Positions 37,147 to 46,047 of a stretch of 64,000 bases of DNA are shown here, in pieces; position 1 is the first letter of the stretch, and every line of letters starts with the position of its first letter. The stretch is from Lachnospira sp. (GTDB lineage: Bacteria; Bacillota; Clostridia; Lachnospirales; Lachnospiraceae). A program made the position numbers and the translations under genes. Under the pieces are notes generated by a model, which saw only the letters and a list, made by a program, of their open reading frames with translations, ran no database searches and was not told where the DNA came from. Location of the stretch: assembly GCA_017621205.1 (NCBI GenBank), contig JAGATQ010000006.1:97576-161575 (forward strand), written 5' to 3'.

Positions 37147-37608
37147 ATGAAAGTAATGGAAGGAAATGTAATTGGAACCGGATTGAAGATTGGAGTGGTG
37201 GCTGCCCGCTTTAATGAATTTATTGTTTCGAAGCTGGTGGCTGGTGCGAATGATGCGTTACTACGCCATGGTGTCAGTGAAGCAGATATAGAGCTTGCCT
37301 GGGTGCCGGGAGCTTTTGAAATTCCGGTGATTGCGAAGAAGATGGCACAGTCCGGAAACTATGATGCAGTGATATGCTTAGGTGCCGTAATCAGAGGTTC
37401 TACCAGTCATTACGATTATGTCTGTGCCGAGGTAAGCAAGGGATGTGCTATGGTAGGAATGGAGACGTCAGTTCCTACAATCTTTGGTGTATTGACGACG
37501 GATACAATTGAACAGGCGATTGAGCGTGCTGGTACAAAGGCAGGAAATAAGGGGTATGATGTGGCATGTACGGCAATTGAGATGGCTAATCTGATGAAGA
37601 ATCTGTAA
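37147..37608 (+). CDS. ribH: 6,7-dimethyl-8-ribityllumazine synthase
   Basis: 153 residues. [27 protein letters not shown] and [15 protein letters not shown] (with the catalytic His) identify lumazine synthase, which forms 60-mer or pentamer shells. It condenses the DHBP and pyrimidine products of ribBA and ribD. It is the last gene of the operon; its last 23 bases overlap, in the convergent direction, the end of the HAD gene on the other strand. No terminator is visible between them. Confidence 0.97.
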   Translation: MKVMEGNVIGTGLKIGVVAARFNEFIVSKLVAGANDALLRHGVSEADIELAWVPGAFEIPVIAKKMAQSGNYDAVICLGAVIRGSTSHYDYVCAEVSKGCAMVGMETSVPTIFGVLTTDTIEQAIERAGTKAGNKGYDVACTAIEMANLMKNL

Positions 37609-38278
37609 GCATGGTGAGGATATTTTCTGCACTTTCCAGTAAATCGAAGGTCATGTCGATATATTCTGGTGCAGGATATTTCATATCGGGAATGCCAATA
37701 ACCGGAATTCCTGCACGATGGGCAGCTAATATTCCATTTTCCGAATCCTCCAAAACGAGGCAATGCTTTGGCTCACAGTTAAGCTGTCGTGCCGCCTCTA
37801 GGAAAATATCAGGAGCGGGTTTGGAGTTGGTAATCATATCTCCTCCGATGACGGCTTGAAAATAGGAGGACAAACCGGTTGCAGACAAATATTCCTTTAT
37901 ATACTCTATATGGGTGGAGGAAGCAATGGCACAGGGCAATTCATGTGAATTTAGGAATTGTAACAGAGGGACAATCCCGGACTTAATCGGGAGTCCCTCT
38001 TTTTTGATAGTTTTCATCATCACTTTCCGTGCCTTCTGGCTGATTTCAAAGTAAGGATAATCCTCTCCATAGAGTGATAATACCGTCTGCTTTAATGTTT
38101 CACCAGTTAAGCCAAGTGTCTTAGAATAATTCTCCTCGGTTTCGGTATAGCCATATTCTTTCATGACTTCCCGTTTGTGCCGGAAGAACATGCGCTCACT
38201 GTCATAGATTAATCCATCCATATCAAAGATAACGCCCATAAGCTCATAATGTTGATTTTTATTATTGGTAATCTGCAT
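37586..38278 (-). CDS. HAD-superfamily hydrolase, beta-phosphoglucomutase-like
   Basis: 230 residues. The HAD motif I is [16 protein letters not shown], motif [10 protein letters not shown], and motif [25 protein letters not shown]. The cap region is helical, as in subclass IA (beta-phosphoglucomutase, PGP). The substrate is unknown; small phosphorylated sugars or FMN-like compounds are possible, given the adjacent rib operon. The start at 38278 follows GGAGG eight bases upstream; an upstream in-frame ATG lies beyond the likely promoter. Confidence 0.88.
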   Translation of the reverse strand: MQITNNKNQHYELMGVIFDMDGLIYDSERMFFRHKREVMKEYGYTETEENYSKTLGLTGETLKQTVLSLYGEDYPYFEISQKARKVMMKTIKKEGLPIKSGIVPLLQFLNSHELPCAIASSTHIEYIKEYLSATGLSSYFQAVIGGDMITNSKPAPDIFLEAARQLNCEPKHCLVLEDSENGILAAHRAGIPVIGIPDMKYPAPEYIDMTFDLLESAENILTMLTDSSSD

Positions 38279-38303
38279 GTGGCAAACCTCCTGTTTATTT
38301 TGT

Positions 38304-38333
38304 ATTATAACACAAAAACAATAAGCCATCCAA
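38304..38333 (-). promoter_or_regulatory. Promoter of the HAD gene
   Basis: On the minus strand TTGGAT (38333-38328), 18 bases, then TGT-TATAAT with the -10 at 38309-38304. The extended -10 makes it likely. Confidence 0.5.
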
Positions 38334-38436
38334 TTTTGCATTGCTTATTTCCACCTGTTTGCATATAATGATGTTGAAGGCAAAAGGTAGTTTGCTCTGG
38401 GCGGATATTGGGGCAAAAAACCATGGAGGGATGTCA

Positions 38437-39594
38437 ATGAAGAAGAATAATAATCCGCAGCGGCCATTGCGGTTACATATGCTTCCGGCTGTCATCGTGT
38501 TGTTTGCGGTAATTATAATGCCACAATCTAGCCATGCGAACAGTACATTTTCTAAAAGCAGGGCTTTGGGAGTGATGGCAACAGCGGTCAAAACGGAGAT
38601 TGCGGTATCGTGGGAGCCTGTAAAGGGAGCTTCCGGCTATCTGGTTTATGAGGCTGTCAGACAGAATGATAAGACAATGTCCATTAGTGCATACCAGTTG
38701 GCAAAGCAGACCAAGAATCATAAGTGCATATTAAAGAATAGGCAGCCGGGAGAGGTATATTATTATTATGTCCGTGCTTATAAGATCAAACATAATGGAG
38801 CCATGCAGTATAGTAGATCCAGTAAAAGAGTTTCTACAACGGTTCCACTGGAAGGTGTTTCCACAATAAAGAATTTTTTACAGACAGCCATTGCCCCTGT
38901 TGGTTCTACAATGTATGTCTGGGGCGGTGGCTGGAACCGGGCAGATACCGCTGCAGGTAAGGATGCGAAGCATGTTGGACTAAGCTCTAAGTGGAGAGAA
39001 TTTACGAAAAACAAATCTTCCTCTTATAATTATAATCATTACCGCTACCAGATTCATAATGGACTGGACTGTTCCGGCTATGTTGGCTGGTGCATCTATA
39101 ATGTGTTAAATACCCATAATGGAAAAAAAGGATATGTCTACAAGGCATCAAAGCAGGCAAAAAAGTTTTCCAATTTGGGTTTCGGAGATTACCACCCGGC
39201 AAAACAGATAACGGATTACCGTGCAGGAGACATTATGAGTTCTAGCTGTCAATGCTGTGGTCATGTATGGATTGTGGTGGGACAGTGTGAGGATGGAAGT
39301 GTCGTGCTTTTGCACTCTTCGCCGTGTGGTGTACAGCTTTGTGGTACGACAACACCATCGGGGACAGTGGACAGTAAAGCTTATCGGCTAGCGAAGAGCT
39401 ATATGAAGCAATATTATAATAAATGGTACGAAAAATACCCTAGGGTAAATAGGGGAAGCAGCTATCTTACCCACTATGGACAGATGAGGTGGGATACGAA
39501 GGGGGAGAATATCATATTGTCTGACCCGGACGGATATCAGGATATGGGGGCAGAGGAGATACTAGGGGATTTATTTAGAAGAGAGGGACAATAA
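38437..39594 (+). CDS. Secreted NlpC/P60-like peptidoglycan hydrolase with FN3-like domain
   Basis: 385 residues. A Sec signal peptide ends near PQSSHA (about residue 37). A fibronectin-III-like domain follows (about 45-140, with SWEPVKGASGYLVYEAV and YYYVRAYKI). The catalytic domain from about residue 150 has YVWGGGWNRADT, the Cys motif GLDCSGYVGW and the His motif CGHVWIVVGQ, as in NlpC/P60 endopeptidases. It should cut peptide stems in the cell wall outside the membrane. GGAGGG before 38437 supports this start. Its stop abuts the next start (TAAATG), so it shares an operon with a two-component system. Confidence 0.85.
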   Translation: MKKNNNPQRPLRLHMLPAVIVLFAVIIMPQSSHANSTFSKSRALGVMATAVKTEIAVSWEPVKGASGYLVYEAVRQNDKTMSISAYQLAKQTKNHKCILKNRQPGEVYYYYVRAYKIKHNGAMQYSRSSKRVSTTVPLEGVSTIKNFLQTAIAPVGSTMYVWGGGWNRADTAAGKDAKHVGLSSKWREFTKNKSSSYNYNHYRYQIHNGLDCSGYVGWCIYNVLNTHNGKKGYVYKASKQAKKFSNLGFGDYHPAKQITDYRAGDIMSSSCQCCGHVWIVVGQCEDGSVVLLHSSPCGVQLCGTTTPSGTVDSKAYRLAKSYMKQYYNKWYEKYPRVNRGSSYLTHYGQMRWDTKGENIILSDPDGYQDMGAEEILGDLFRREGQ

Positions 39595-40278
39595 ATGAAA
39601 TCAATTTTAATCGTGGAGGATGATGCATCTCTTGCTGTAGGGCTGTGCCGTTCTTTCCACTCATCAGATATCAATGCAGTTAGCTGTGGCTGGCTTTGCG
39701 ATGCCAGAAAGAAATTAAGGGAAGCAGAGTATGATTTGGTAATTCTTGATGTGAATTTGCCGGATGGAGATGGGTTTTCCCTGCTTAAGGAAATAAAGCA
39801 GGAATACTGTTGCGCTGTTATTATGTTGACAGCGAACGATTTGGAGTCGGATATTGTGGCGGGCTTGGAGCAGGGGGCAGATGACTATGTGACCAAGCCC
39901 TTTAGTCTGGCAGTGCTTCGGGCGAGGGTACAAAAGCAGTTGCAAAATAGGGAAGAGAGGCAGCAAAAGGAGGAGTCTCCCAATAGATATTCGTGTGATG
40001 ATTATCTGTTTGATTTTGAAAGCATGGAATTTTACCATGGTGATGAACGTGTGGAGCTTAGTAAGACGGAACAGAAGCTGTTACGGCTTTTGACAGCCAA
40101 TGCAGGGAGAACGATGACGAGGGATACATTGGTAGACCGGATATGGACGGATGGGGCAGAATATGTGGAGGAAAATGCGTTGTCGGTCACGGTAAAAAGA
40201 GTAAGGGACAAGCTTGATGCCGGAGATTATATTAAGACAGTTTATGGAGTTGGGTACACATGGGTCAGGGAATTGTGA
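39595..40278 (+). CDS. OmpR-family response regulator
   Basis: 227 residues. The receiver domain has the acidic pocket VEDDASLAV, the phosphorylated Asp in DLVILDVNLPDG and the Lys in VTKPFS. The C-terminal winged helix (about 130-227) has KTEQKLLRLLTANAGRTMTR. The gene starts directly after the hydrolase stop codon and overlaps the sensor kinase gene by 19 bases. The regulator may control the wall hydrolase upstream, and perhaps its own operon. Confidence 0.95.
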   Translation: MKSILIVEDDASLAVGLCRSFHSSDINAVSCGWLCDARKKLREAEYDLVILDVNLPDGDGFSLLKEIKQEYCCAVIMLTANDLESDIVAGLEQGADDYVTKPFSLAVLRARVQKQLQNREERQQKEESPNRYSCDDYLFDFESMEFYHGDERVELSKTEQKLLRLLTANAGRTMTRDTLVDRIWTDGAEYVEENALSVTVKRVRDKLDAGDYIKTVYGVGYTWVREL

Positions 40279-41189
40279 TAGGAATATTGGGGATAGTACT
40301 TGTTCTTGTTATTGTTGCAGCAATATACGAGCATTTTAAGACAAGGGCAATATTAAATCATATCAATAATATGATAGAGGCGGCAATCAATGGCGATTTC
40401 ACGGAACAGGTGATTGATGAGACCTTGTTATCAGAGGTGGAATGTAAGATGTCAAAATATCTTTCTGCATCAGAGCTTTCTGCTAAAAATGTGGCAAAGG
40501 AGAAACAGGTATTGCACACACTGATATCTGATATCTCCCACCAGACCAAAACGCCATTAGCAAACATTAAGCTATATGCAGAGCTGTTAAGGGAAGCTGA
40601 TTTACAGGATGAAAATAAGGATGATGCCAGACGGCTTTGCGACCAGACAGAAAAGCTGGAATTTTTAATTCATAACCTTGTTGAGATGTCCCGCTTGGAA
40701 ACAGGAGTGTTAAAATTACAGCCGAAAGAATGTGCAGTGAATGAATTGCTGCAGCAACTGAATCAACAATATTCAGACATTGCCAGGGAAAAGGGATTGC
40801 AGTTTCTGGTTCAGACAACGGAGCTTAGGGCAGTTTTTGATGAAAAATGGACGGTGGAGGCAATCGGTAATATAGTAGATAATGCAGTCAAATATACGGA
40901 TGAAGGTCATATTGCAATTACGGTAAAGAGCTATGAAATGTTTCAGTGTATTGAGATTGCAGATACCGGAAAAGGAATCAAAGAAGCAGAGCAGGGAAGG
41001 ATATTCGGACGATTTCAACGTTCGCAGGACGTTAGTGCCAAGGAAGGACTGGGACTTGGCTTATATCTGGCAAGAGAGATTATAAGGCGGCAAAATGGAT
41101 ATATTAAGGTGATTTCTAAGAAAGGGGAAGGAGCAATCTTTCAGGTTTATCTTCCAAACAGCATGGTTGCAAAAGTGGGAATGATCTAA
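40260..41189 (+). CDS. Sensor histidine kinase
   Basis: 309 residues. One membrane segment lies at the N-terminus (about 4-23), with almost no outer part, so it resembles intramembrane-sensing kinases such as VanS-short or BceS. The H-box is SDISHQTKTPLANIKLYAEL; the N-box is GNIVDNAVKYTD; G-boxes are IADTGKGIKE and GLGLGLYLAREI. It overlaps the response regulator by 19 bases. With so little sensor it may depend on another membrane protein for input. Confidence 0.93.
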   Translation: MGQGIVIGILGIVLVLVIVAAIYEHFKTRAILNHINNMIEAAINGDFTEQVIDETLLSEVECKMSKYLSASELSAKNVAKEKQVLHTLISDISHQTKTPLANIKLYAELLREADLQDENKDDARRLCDQTEKLEFLIHNLVEMSRLETGVLKLQPKECAVNELLQQLNQQYSDIAREKGLQFLVQTTELRAVFDEKWTVEAIGNIVDNAVKYTDEGHIAITVKSYEMFQCIEIADTGKGIKEAEQGRIFGRFQRSQDVSAKEGLGLGLYLAREIIRRQNGYIKVISKKGEGAIFQVYLPNSMVAKVGMI

Positions 41190-41208
41190 AATAATTTTGA
41201 AAAAACAC

Positions 41209-41237
41209 TTGAAAATAAAAACTCAACGTAGTACAAT
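41209..41237 (+). promoter_or_regulatory. Promoter of the HAD phosphatase gene
   Basis: TTGAAA (41209-41214), 17 bases, TACAAT (41232-41237), followed at once by an operator at 41241. Confidence 0.65.
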
Positions 41238-41240
41238 TAA

Positions 41241-41257
41241 TATGAAATCGATTACAC
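41241..41257. promoter_or_regulatory. LacI-type operator 1
   Basis: TATGAAATCGATTACAC shares the core TGAAATCGATT with the two sites at 42164 and 42265. It lies over the predicted transcription start of the HAD phosphatase gene, where a bound repressor would block initiation. The likely binder is the LacI protein at 47996. Confidence 0.75.
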
Positions 41258-41296
41258 ACCGTTGGCACAATAAAACAAATAGAATGGAGGCAAAGG

Positions 41297-42133
41297 ATGG
41301 ACAGGAAGATAATTTTTTTGGATATTGATGGTACATTGACGGTAGCAGGTTCTAATGTCCCGCCGGAGTCTGCACTTAAGGCAATCCGGGCTGTACAGGA
41401 TAAAGGGCATTTGGTATTTTTATGTACAGGGCGGAATTATGATATGCTGCGTCCCCTGTTATCCTATGGGTTTGATGGAGTGGTAGCAAGTGCTGGGGGA
41501 TATATCCGTCTTGGTGATGAGGTGATTTATGATTGCCCCATGACAAAGGAACAGCAGCAGCTTGTTTTAAATACTTTAGAGGTTAATGGTATTTTCCGCA
41601 CTGTTGAGTGTCTGAATGCATCTTTTACGGATGATGGGTTTAAACAGTTTTTAGAAGAGCATGCCGGGGAAAGGGGCAATAGTGAATTGCTTCGATGGAG
41701 AAGGCAGTTAGAGGAAGATCTGAATATCCGTTCCATGAGTGAATACACAGGGCAGCAGGTGTATAAGGTGGTAATGATGTGTCCGGATTGGGAGCGGCTT
41801 AAGAAGGCAAAAGAAATATTGGAACACGAATTTTTATTCTGCATACAGGATGCGGATGCGTATGGTATTATAAATGGAGAGGTCATAAACCGGAAGTTTG
41901 ACAAAGGTCAGGCGGTGAAGCGTGTATGTGAATATCTGCATATTCCATTACAGGATTCCATTGGCTTTGGAGACAGCATGAATGATAAGGAGATGATGGA
42001 GACGGTAGGATATTCTGTATGTATGGAGAACGGAAGTGAAAGTTTAAAGAGACTTGCGGATGAGATATGTCCAAGGGTAGAACAGGATGGATTGTATCAA
42101 GCCTTTTTAAAATTAGGACTAATAGTAAACTGA
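41297..42133 (+). CDS. Cof-type HAD-IIB family phosphatase
   Basis: 278 residues with motif I IIFLDIDGTLTVAG, a large C2 cap in the middle, and the C-terminal GFGDSMNDKEMMETV motif. HAD-IIB proteins remove phosphate from sugar phosphates or cofactors. Its promoter has the same operator as the PTS operon, so it probably belongs to that regulon, perhaps removing phosphate from accumulated sugar phosphates. GAATGGAGG precedes the start. Confidence 0.93.
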   Translation: MDRKIIFLDIDGTLTVAGSNVPPESALKAIRAVQDKGHLVFLCTGRNYDMLRPLLSYGFDGVVASAGGYIRLGDEVIYDCPMTKEQQQLVLNTLEVNGIFRTVECLNASFTDDGFKQFLEEHAGERGNSELLRWRRQLEEDLNIRSMSEYTGQQVYKVVMMCPDWERLKKAKEILEHEFLFCIQDADAYGIINGEVINRKFDKGQAVKRVCEYLHIPLQDSIGFGDSMNDKEMMETVGYSVCMENGSESLKRLADEICPRVEQDGLYQAFLKLGLIVN

Positions 42134-42158
42134 ATAGCTATTGAAAGCTATATTTTTT
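42134..42158 (+). terminator. Weak terminator after the HAD gene
   Basis: ATAGCT, loop ATTGAA, AGCTAT, then ATTTTTT. The short AT-rich stem makes it modest. Confidence 0.5.
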
Positions 42159-42163
42159 ACAGC

Positions 42164-42185
42164 AATATGAAATCGATTTTATATT
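42164..42185. promoter_or_regulatory. LacI-type operator 2 (upstream of PTS promoter)
   Basis: AATATGAAATCGATTTTATATT has the same core TGAAATCGATT. It lies about 60 bases upstream of the -35 of the PTS promoter and 101 bases from operator 3, a spacing that would allow looping. Confidence 0.7.
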
Positions 42186-42225
42186 TTTAACAAAAAAATC
42201 TGGATAATATTGTTAAAATTGTCAA

Positions 42226-42253
42226 TTTACAACAAAATATAATATGATATAAT
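42226..42253 (+). promoter_or_regulatory. Promoter of the PTS operon
   Basis: TTTACA (42226-42231), 16 bases, TATAAT (42248-42253). Confidence 0.6.
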
Positions 42254-42264
42254 ACAATTATGAA

Positions 42265-42283
42265 GTGTAATCGATTTCATATT
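42265..42283. promoter_or_regulatory. LacI-type operator 3 (downstream of PTS promoter)
   Basis: GTGTAATCGATTTCATATT is the reverse orientation of operator 1 (TGAAATCGATTACAC). It sits just after the -10, covering the likely transcription start. Confidence 0.75.
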
Positions 42284-42316
42284 GCTATTATCTTATCATA
42301 GAAAGGAGAGAGTGTT

Positions 42317-44043
42317 ATGGCTTTGGATTATGCAAAGTGTGCGAAGGAAATATACGAGACCCTGGGTGGACGCGACAATCTGGTGAGTGTGGCACATTGT
42401 GCCACAAGGCTTCGTTTGGTAACAGTGGATAATGATAAAATCGATATGAAGAAATTAGAAGATGTGGATGGCGTAAAAGGGGTATTTTCCAGCAACGGAC
42501 AACTACAGTTGATTATTGGAACAGGAACGGTTAATAAGGTATATGAGGAATTTCTTGCCGTTAGTGGAATGTCGGCTGCAACCAAGGAAGAAGTAAAGGC
42601 GGCGGCAGCAGCAAAACAGCCATTGATTAAGCGTATGGTAAAAACATTGGGAGATGTATTTGTTCCTATCCTTCCGGCTATTGTTGCTTCCGGTTTGATG
42701 ATGGGACTGGTAGAGGCATTAGGTAAAGCAATTCCCGGTTTTTCAGACAGTGCGTGGTATGGCATTTAATTGGAGATTTCTTTACGATTCGGCAGGTGGG
42801 TTATCAGGGACATGTAATTCCGGTGGTAATTGCTGTCTGGCTCATGTGTAAGATAGAAAAGTGGCTGCACAAGCATGTGCCGGAGATGATTGATTTGTTT
42901 GTGACACCGCTTTGTACTGTAATGATAACTGCATTTTTAACGCTTGGTATTATTGGTCCGATTTTCTCTACGGCAGAAGGGTATGTATTAACCTTTGCCA
43001 AATGGATTATCACAGTTGGTTATGGAGTCGGTACCATGATAATGGGTGGTCTTTATCCCGTTACAGTGGTCGCAGGTATCCATCATATGTATAATGTAAT
43101 TGAGGCTGGAATGCTTTCTGAAGCAGGAGGGTTGAATACATGGATGCCAATTGCGTCTGCAGCCAATTTTGCACAGTGAGCAGCATGTCTGGCAGTTGGT
43201 TTAAAGGCTAAGAATGCCAAGACAAAAGCGGTTGCGATTCCATCTTCCTTGTCAGCAGCATTGGGCATTACGGAACCGGCAATCTTTGGTGTCAACCTAC
43301 GCTTCACCAAACCGTTGCTTTGTGGTATTGCTGGTGGTGCAGTAGGAGCAATGCTTGGTTCTATTATGCATATCGGTGCAACGGCTTATGGTGTAACAGG
43401 TATTCCCGGTTATCTGACGACCCTTGACTATCCGTTACAGTATACGATAGTATTAGCAGTATCCTTTATCATTGCCTTTTCGCTTACATGGATTTTCTGG
43501 AAGGAGGACGCTGCAAAGGAAACTGTGAAAAAGGAGGAGGATAAAGAAGAGAAAAAGGCACAGGAGAATACACAAAGCATTCTTGAGAATACGAATGGGA
43601 ATACGATATACGCACCGCTTGCCGGTAATGTCATTGCCTTGGAACAGATTCCCGATGATACATTTGCCTCTGGCGTATTAGGTAATGGTGTTGGTATTGA
43701 ACCGGAAGAAGGTGAGGTGACTGCTCCCTTTGATGGAACGATTGCAACGCTTACAGATACCAGACATGCCATTGGTTTGATGGGGCCGAATGGAATGGAG
43801 ATGCTTATCCATGTTGGTATTGATACGGTAAATATGAAAGGGGAAGGGTTTGAGTTGTATGTTTGTGAGGGTGACACCGTAAAAGCCGGACAAAAGCTTA
43901 TGAGCTTTAGCATTGATAAAATTAAGGAAAGCGGATATAGTACTACAACAGCAGTACTGTTAAATAACAGTGATGACTACGAGAATTTTCAGGTGGTAAA
44001 AATGGGTTCTGTTAAAAAAGGGGAACCGGTAATTACCATCTAG
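42317..44043 (+). pseudogene. Broken sucrose/glucoside-type PTS EIIBCA
   Basis: The EIIB part (AHCATRLRLVTVDNDKI, phosphorylated Cys) and the start of EIIC are intact to WYG near codon 149, where TAA at 42767 ends the frame. The next frame resumes at VWHLIGDFFTIRQVGYQGHV; in relatives about 55-65 residues lie between these points, so an internal deletion with frameshift is inferred. A second lesion is TGA at 43177 in NFAQ-stop-AACLAV, where a Gly codon is expected. The remainder through the EIIA domain (with MLIHVGIDTVNMKG) is intact. The transporter cannot work as read here. Confidence 0.85.
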
Positions 44044-44083
44044 ATTATAAGAATTTATTTAAGAAGAAATGGAGGAATGAAGT

Positions 44084-44341
44084 ATGAAGAATTTTGATTA
44101 CACAATTACAGACGAGGTAGGTATCCACGCAAGACCAGCAGGTCTATTGGTAAAGGAAGCCAAGAAATATGAAAGTAAAATTGTTGTTAAAATGGGCGAG
44201 AAGGCAGCAGAAGCAACAAAGCTGATGGCACTTATGGGTATGGGTGTAAAGAAAGGGGATACTGTTACGGTAGAGGTCGATGGTGCAGATGAGGATGCTG
44301 CTGTAGATGGTATCAAGGCATTTTTAGAAAGTAATTTCTAA
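44084..44341 (+). CDS. ptsH: Phosphocarrier protein HPr
   Basis: 85 residues. His-15 lies in VGIHARPAGLL, where EI phosphorylates it. At the regulatory position usually held by Ser-46 the sequence reads ATKLMALMGMG, so Lys replaces Ser and Thr precedes it; HPr kinase would not find its normal site. This variant seems common in Lachnospiraceae HPr proteins, but I cannot verify that here. GGAGGAATG precedes the start. It lies between the broken EIIBCA gene and EI. Confidence 0.95.
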   Translation: MKNFDYTITDEVGIHARPAGLLVKEAKKYESKIVVKMGEKAAEATKLMALMGMGVKKGDTVTVEVDGADEDAAVDGIKAFLESNF

Positions 44342-44414
44342 GTAATTACGCTTTGTAGTATTGTACTCAATTTATAAGCAGTGTACTCTTGGTTTTAGAA
44401 GGGAGGAAGTCGGT

Positions 44415-46034
44415 ATGTTAAAATATTCTGGTAAGTCGGTTTACAAAGGCGTGGCGATGGGGAAGGTACTCGTTTTTAATAAAGAGGAAGATGTGGTAAA
44501 AAGAGAGAAGATTGAAGATACTGATGCTGAGATTGCCCGCCTTGCGGATGCGATTGTGAAATCACAAAAGCAATTGCAGGATTTATACGAGAAGGCAGTA
44601 AAGGAAGTTGGGGAAGCAAGTGCTGCTATTTTTGAAGTCCATCAGATGATGATGGAGGATGAAGATTATATCGAAGCCATTCATAATATGATTCGTTCAG
44701 AGAGTATCAATGCGGAGTTTGCTGTTGCAACGACAGGGGATAATTTTTCAGAAATGTTTGCGGCGATGGATGATGATTATATGAAGGCAAGGTCTGCTGA
44801 TGTCAAGGATATTTCTAACCGTATTGTCAGAAACCTTTTAGGAAAAGAGGCGGATGATAATAATCAGTCAGAACCTGTCATTATTGTGGCAGATGATTTG
44901 AGCCCTAGTGAAACTGTGCAGATGGATAAGGATAAGATTCTGGCATTTGCAACAGTACATGGTTCTACCAATTCCCATACAGCCATACTTGCCCGCATGA
45001 TGAACATTCCGGCATTAATCGGTGTACCGATGAATCTTTCTGAGATTCAGTCAGGAATGGTAGCAATTGTAGACGGCGTTAAGGCAGAGATTACATTTGA
45101 CCCCTCTTCTGAGGAATGCTTAAGTGCGATGAACCGGATTAAGGAGCAGGAGGTGCAGGCAAAGCTATTGGAGACATTAAAGGGCAAGGATAATGTGACC
45201 AAGAGCGGCAGGCATATAAACCTGTATGCCAATATTGGAAGTGTTTCCGATGTAGGTTATGTTTTGGAAAATGATGCCGGAGGCGTTGGTTTGTTTCGAA
45301 GTGAATTTTTGTATCTTGGAAGAGAAGATTTCCCAACAGAGGAAGAGCAGTTTCAGGCATACAAGCAGGTTGCCCAGACGATGGCGGAGAAAAAGGTCAT
45401 TATCCGTACACTGGATATCGGTGCAGACAAACAGGTAGATTATTTTGAGATGGGTAAGGAAGAGAATCCGGCAATGGGATATCGTGCAATCCGTATCTGC
45501 CTGAAGCAGAAGGATATATTTAAAACGCAGCTTCGTGCTTTGCTCCGGGCAACCATTTATGGAAACATCAGTATTATGTATCCGATGATTACCTCGGTTT
45601 CGGAGGTAGAGCAGATTTATGAGATTGTGGATGAGGTGAAGAATGAGCTTCAGAGTGCTGGTGTTGCATATAAGGAGCCGGAACAGGGCATTATGATAGA
45701 GACGCCTGCTGCGGTCATGGTAAGTGATGAATTAGCAAAAATGGTAGATTTCTTTAGTATTGGAACAAATGATTTGACACAGTATACGCTTGCAATTGAC
45801 AGGCAGAATGAGAAGCTTTGCGATTTCTATGATTCCCATCATCCTGCAATATTAAAAATGATTCAGATGGTTGTGGATAACGCACACAAGGAAGGAAAAT
45901 GGGCAGGAATATGTGGGGAATTAGGAGCGGATACAGAGCTTACGGAAACATTTGTTGAGATGGGCTTAGATGAATTATCTGTAGCTCCATCCATGATTTT
46001 AAAGCTGCGTCAGATTATTCGTGAAATGGATTGA
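44415..46034 (+). CDS. ptsI: PTS enzyme I (phosphoenolpyruvate-protein phosphotransferase)
   Basis: 539 residues from the ATG at 44415 behind GGGAGG. The swivelling domain has the phosphorylated His in GSTNSHTAILARMMNIPAL, and the PEP-binding barrel contains TLDIGADKQVDYF, GLFRSEFLY, MIETPAAVMVSDE and GTNDLTQYTLAIDR. It transfers phosphate from PEP to HPr. The presence of general PTS genes in an operon with a broken sugar-specific component suggests they serve other transporters as well. Confidence 0.96.
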   Translation: MLKYSGKSVYKGVAMGKVLVFNKEEDVVKREKIEDTDAEIARLADAIVKSQKQLQDLYEKAVKEVGEASAAIFEVHQMMMEDEDYIEAIHNMIRSESINAEFAVATTGDNFSEMFAAMDDDYMKARSADVKDISNRIVRNLLGKEADDNNQSEPVIIVADDLSPSETVQMDKDKILAFATVHGSTNSHTAILARMMNIPALIGVPMNLSEIQSGMVAIVDGVKAEITFDPSSEECLSAMNRIKEQEVQAKLLETLKGKDNVTKSGRHINLYANIGSVSDVGYVLENDAGGVGLFRSEFLYLGREDFPTEEEQFQAYKQVAQTMAEKKVIIRTLDIGADKQVDYFEMGKEENPAMGYRAIRICLKQKDIFKTQLRALLRATIYGNISIMYPMITSVSEVEQIYEIVDEVKNELQSAGVAYKEPEQGIMIETPAAVMVSDELAKMVDFFSIGTNDLTQYTLAIDRQNEKLCDFYDSHHPAILKMIQMVVDNAHKEGKWAGICGELGADTELTETFVEMGLDELSVAPSMILKLRQIIREMD

Positions 46035-46047
46035 TAAGGAGGTTGCT

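Noticed and set aside
41221..41290. The sequence ATGAAATCGATTACAC as a catabolite (cre) site.
   Set aside because: CcpA sites have the form TGAAARCGYTTWCA; the centre CGAT and the same sites at the local LacI operon fit a dedicated LacI regulator better. A CcpA role is not fully excluded.
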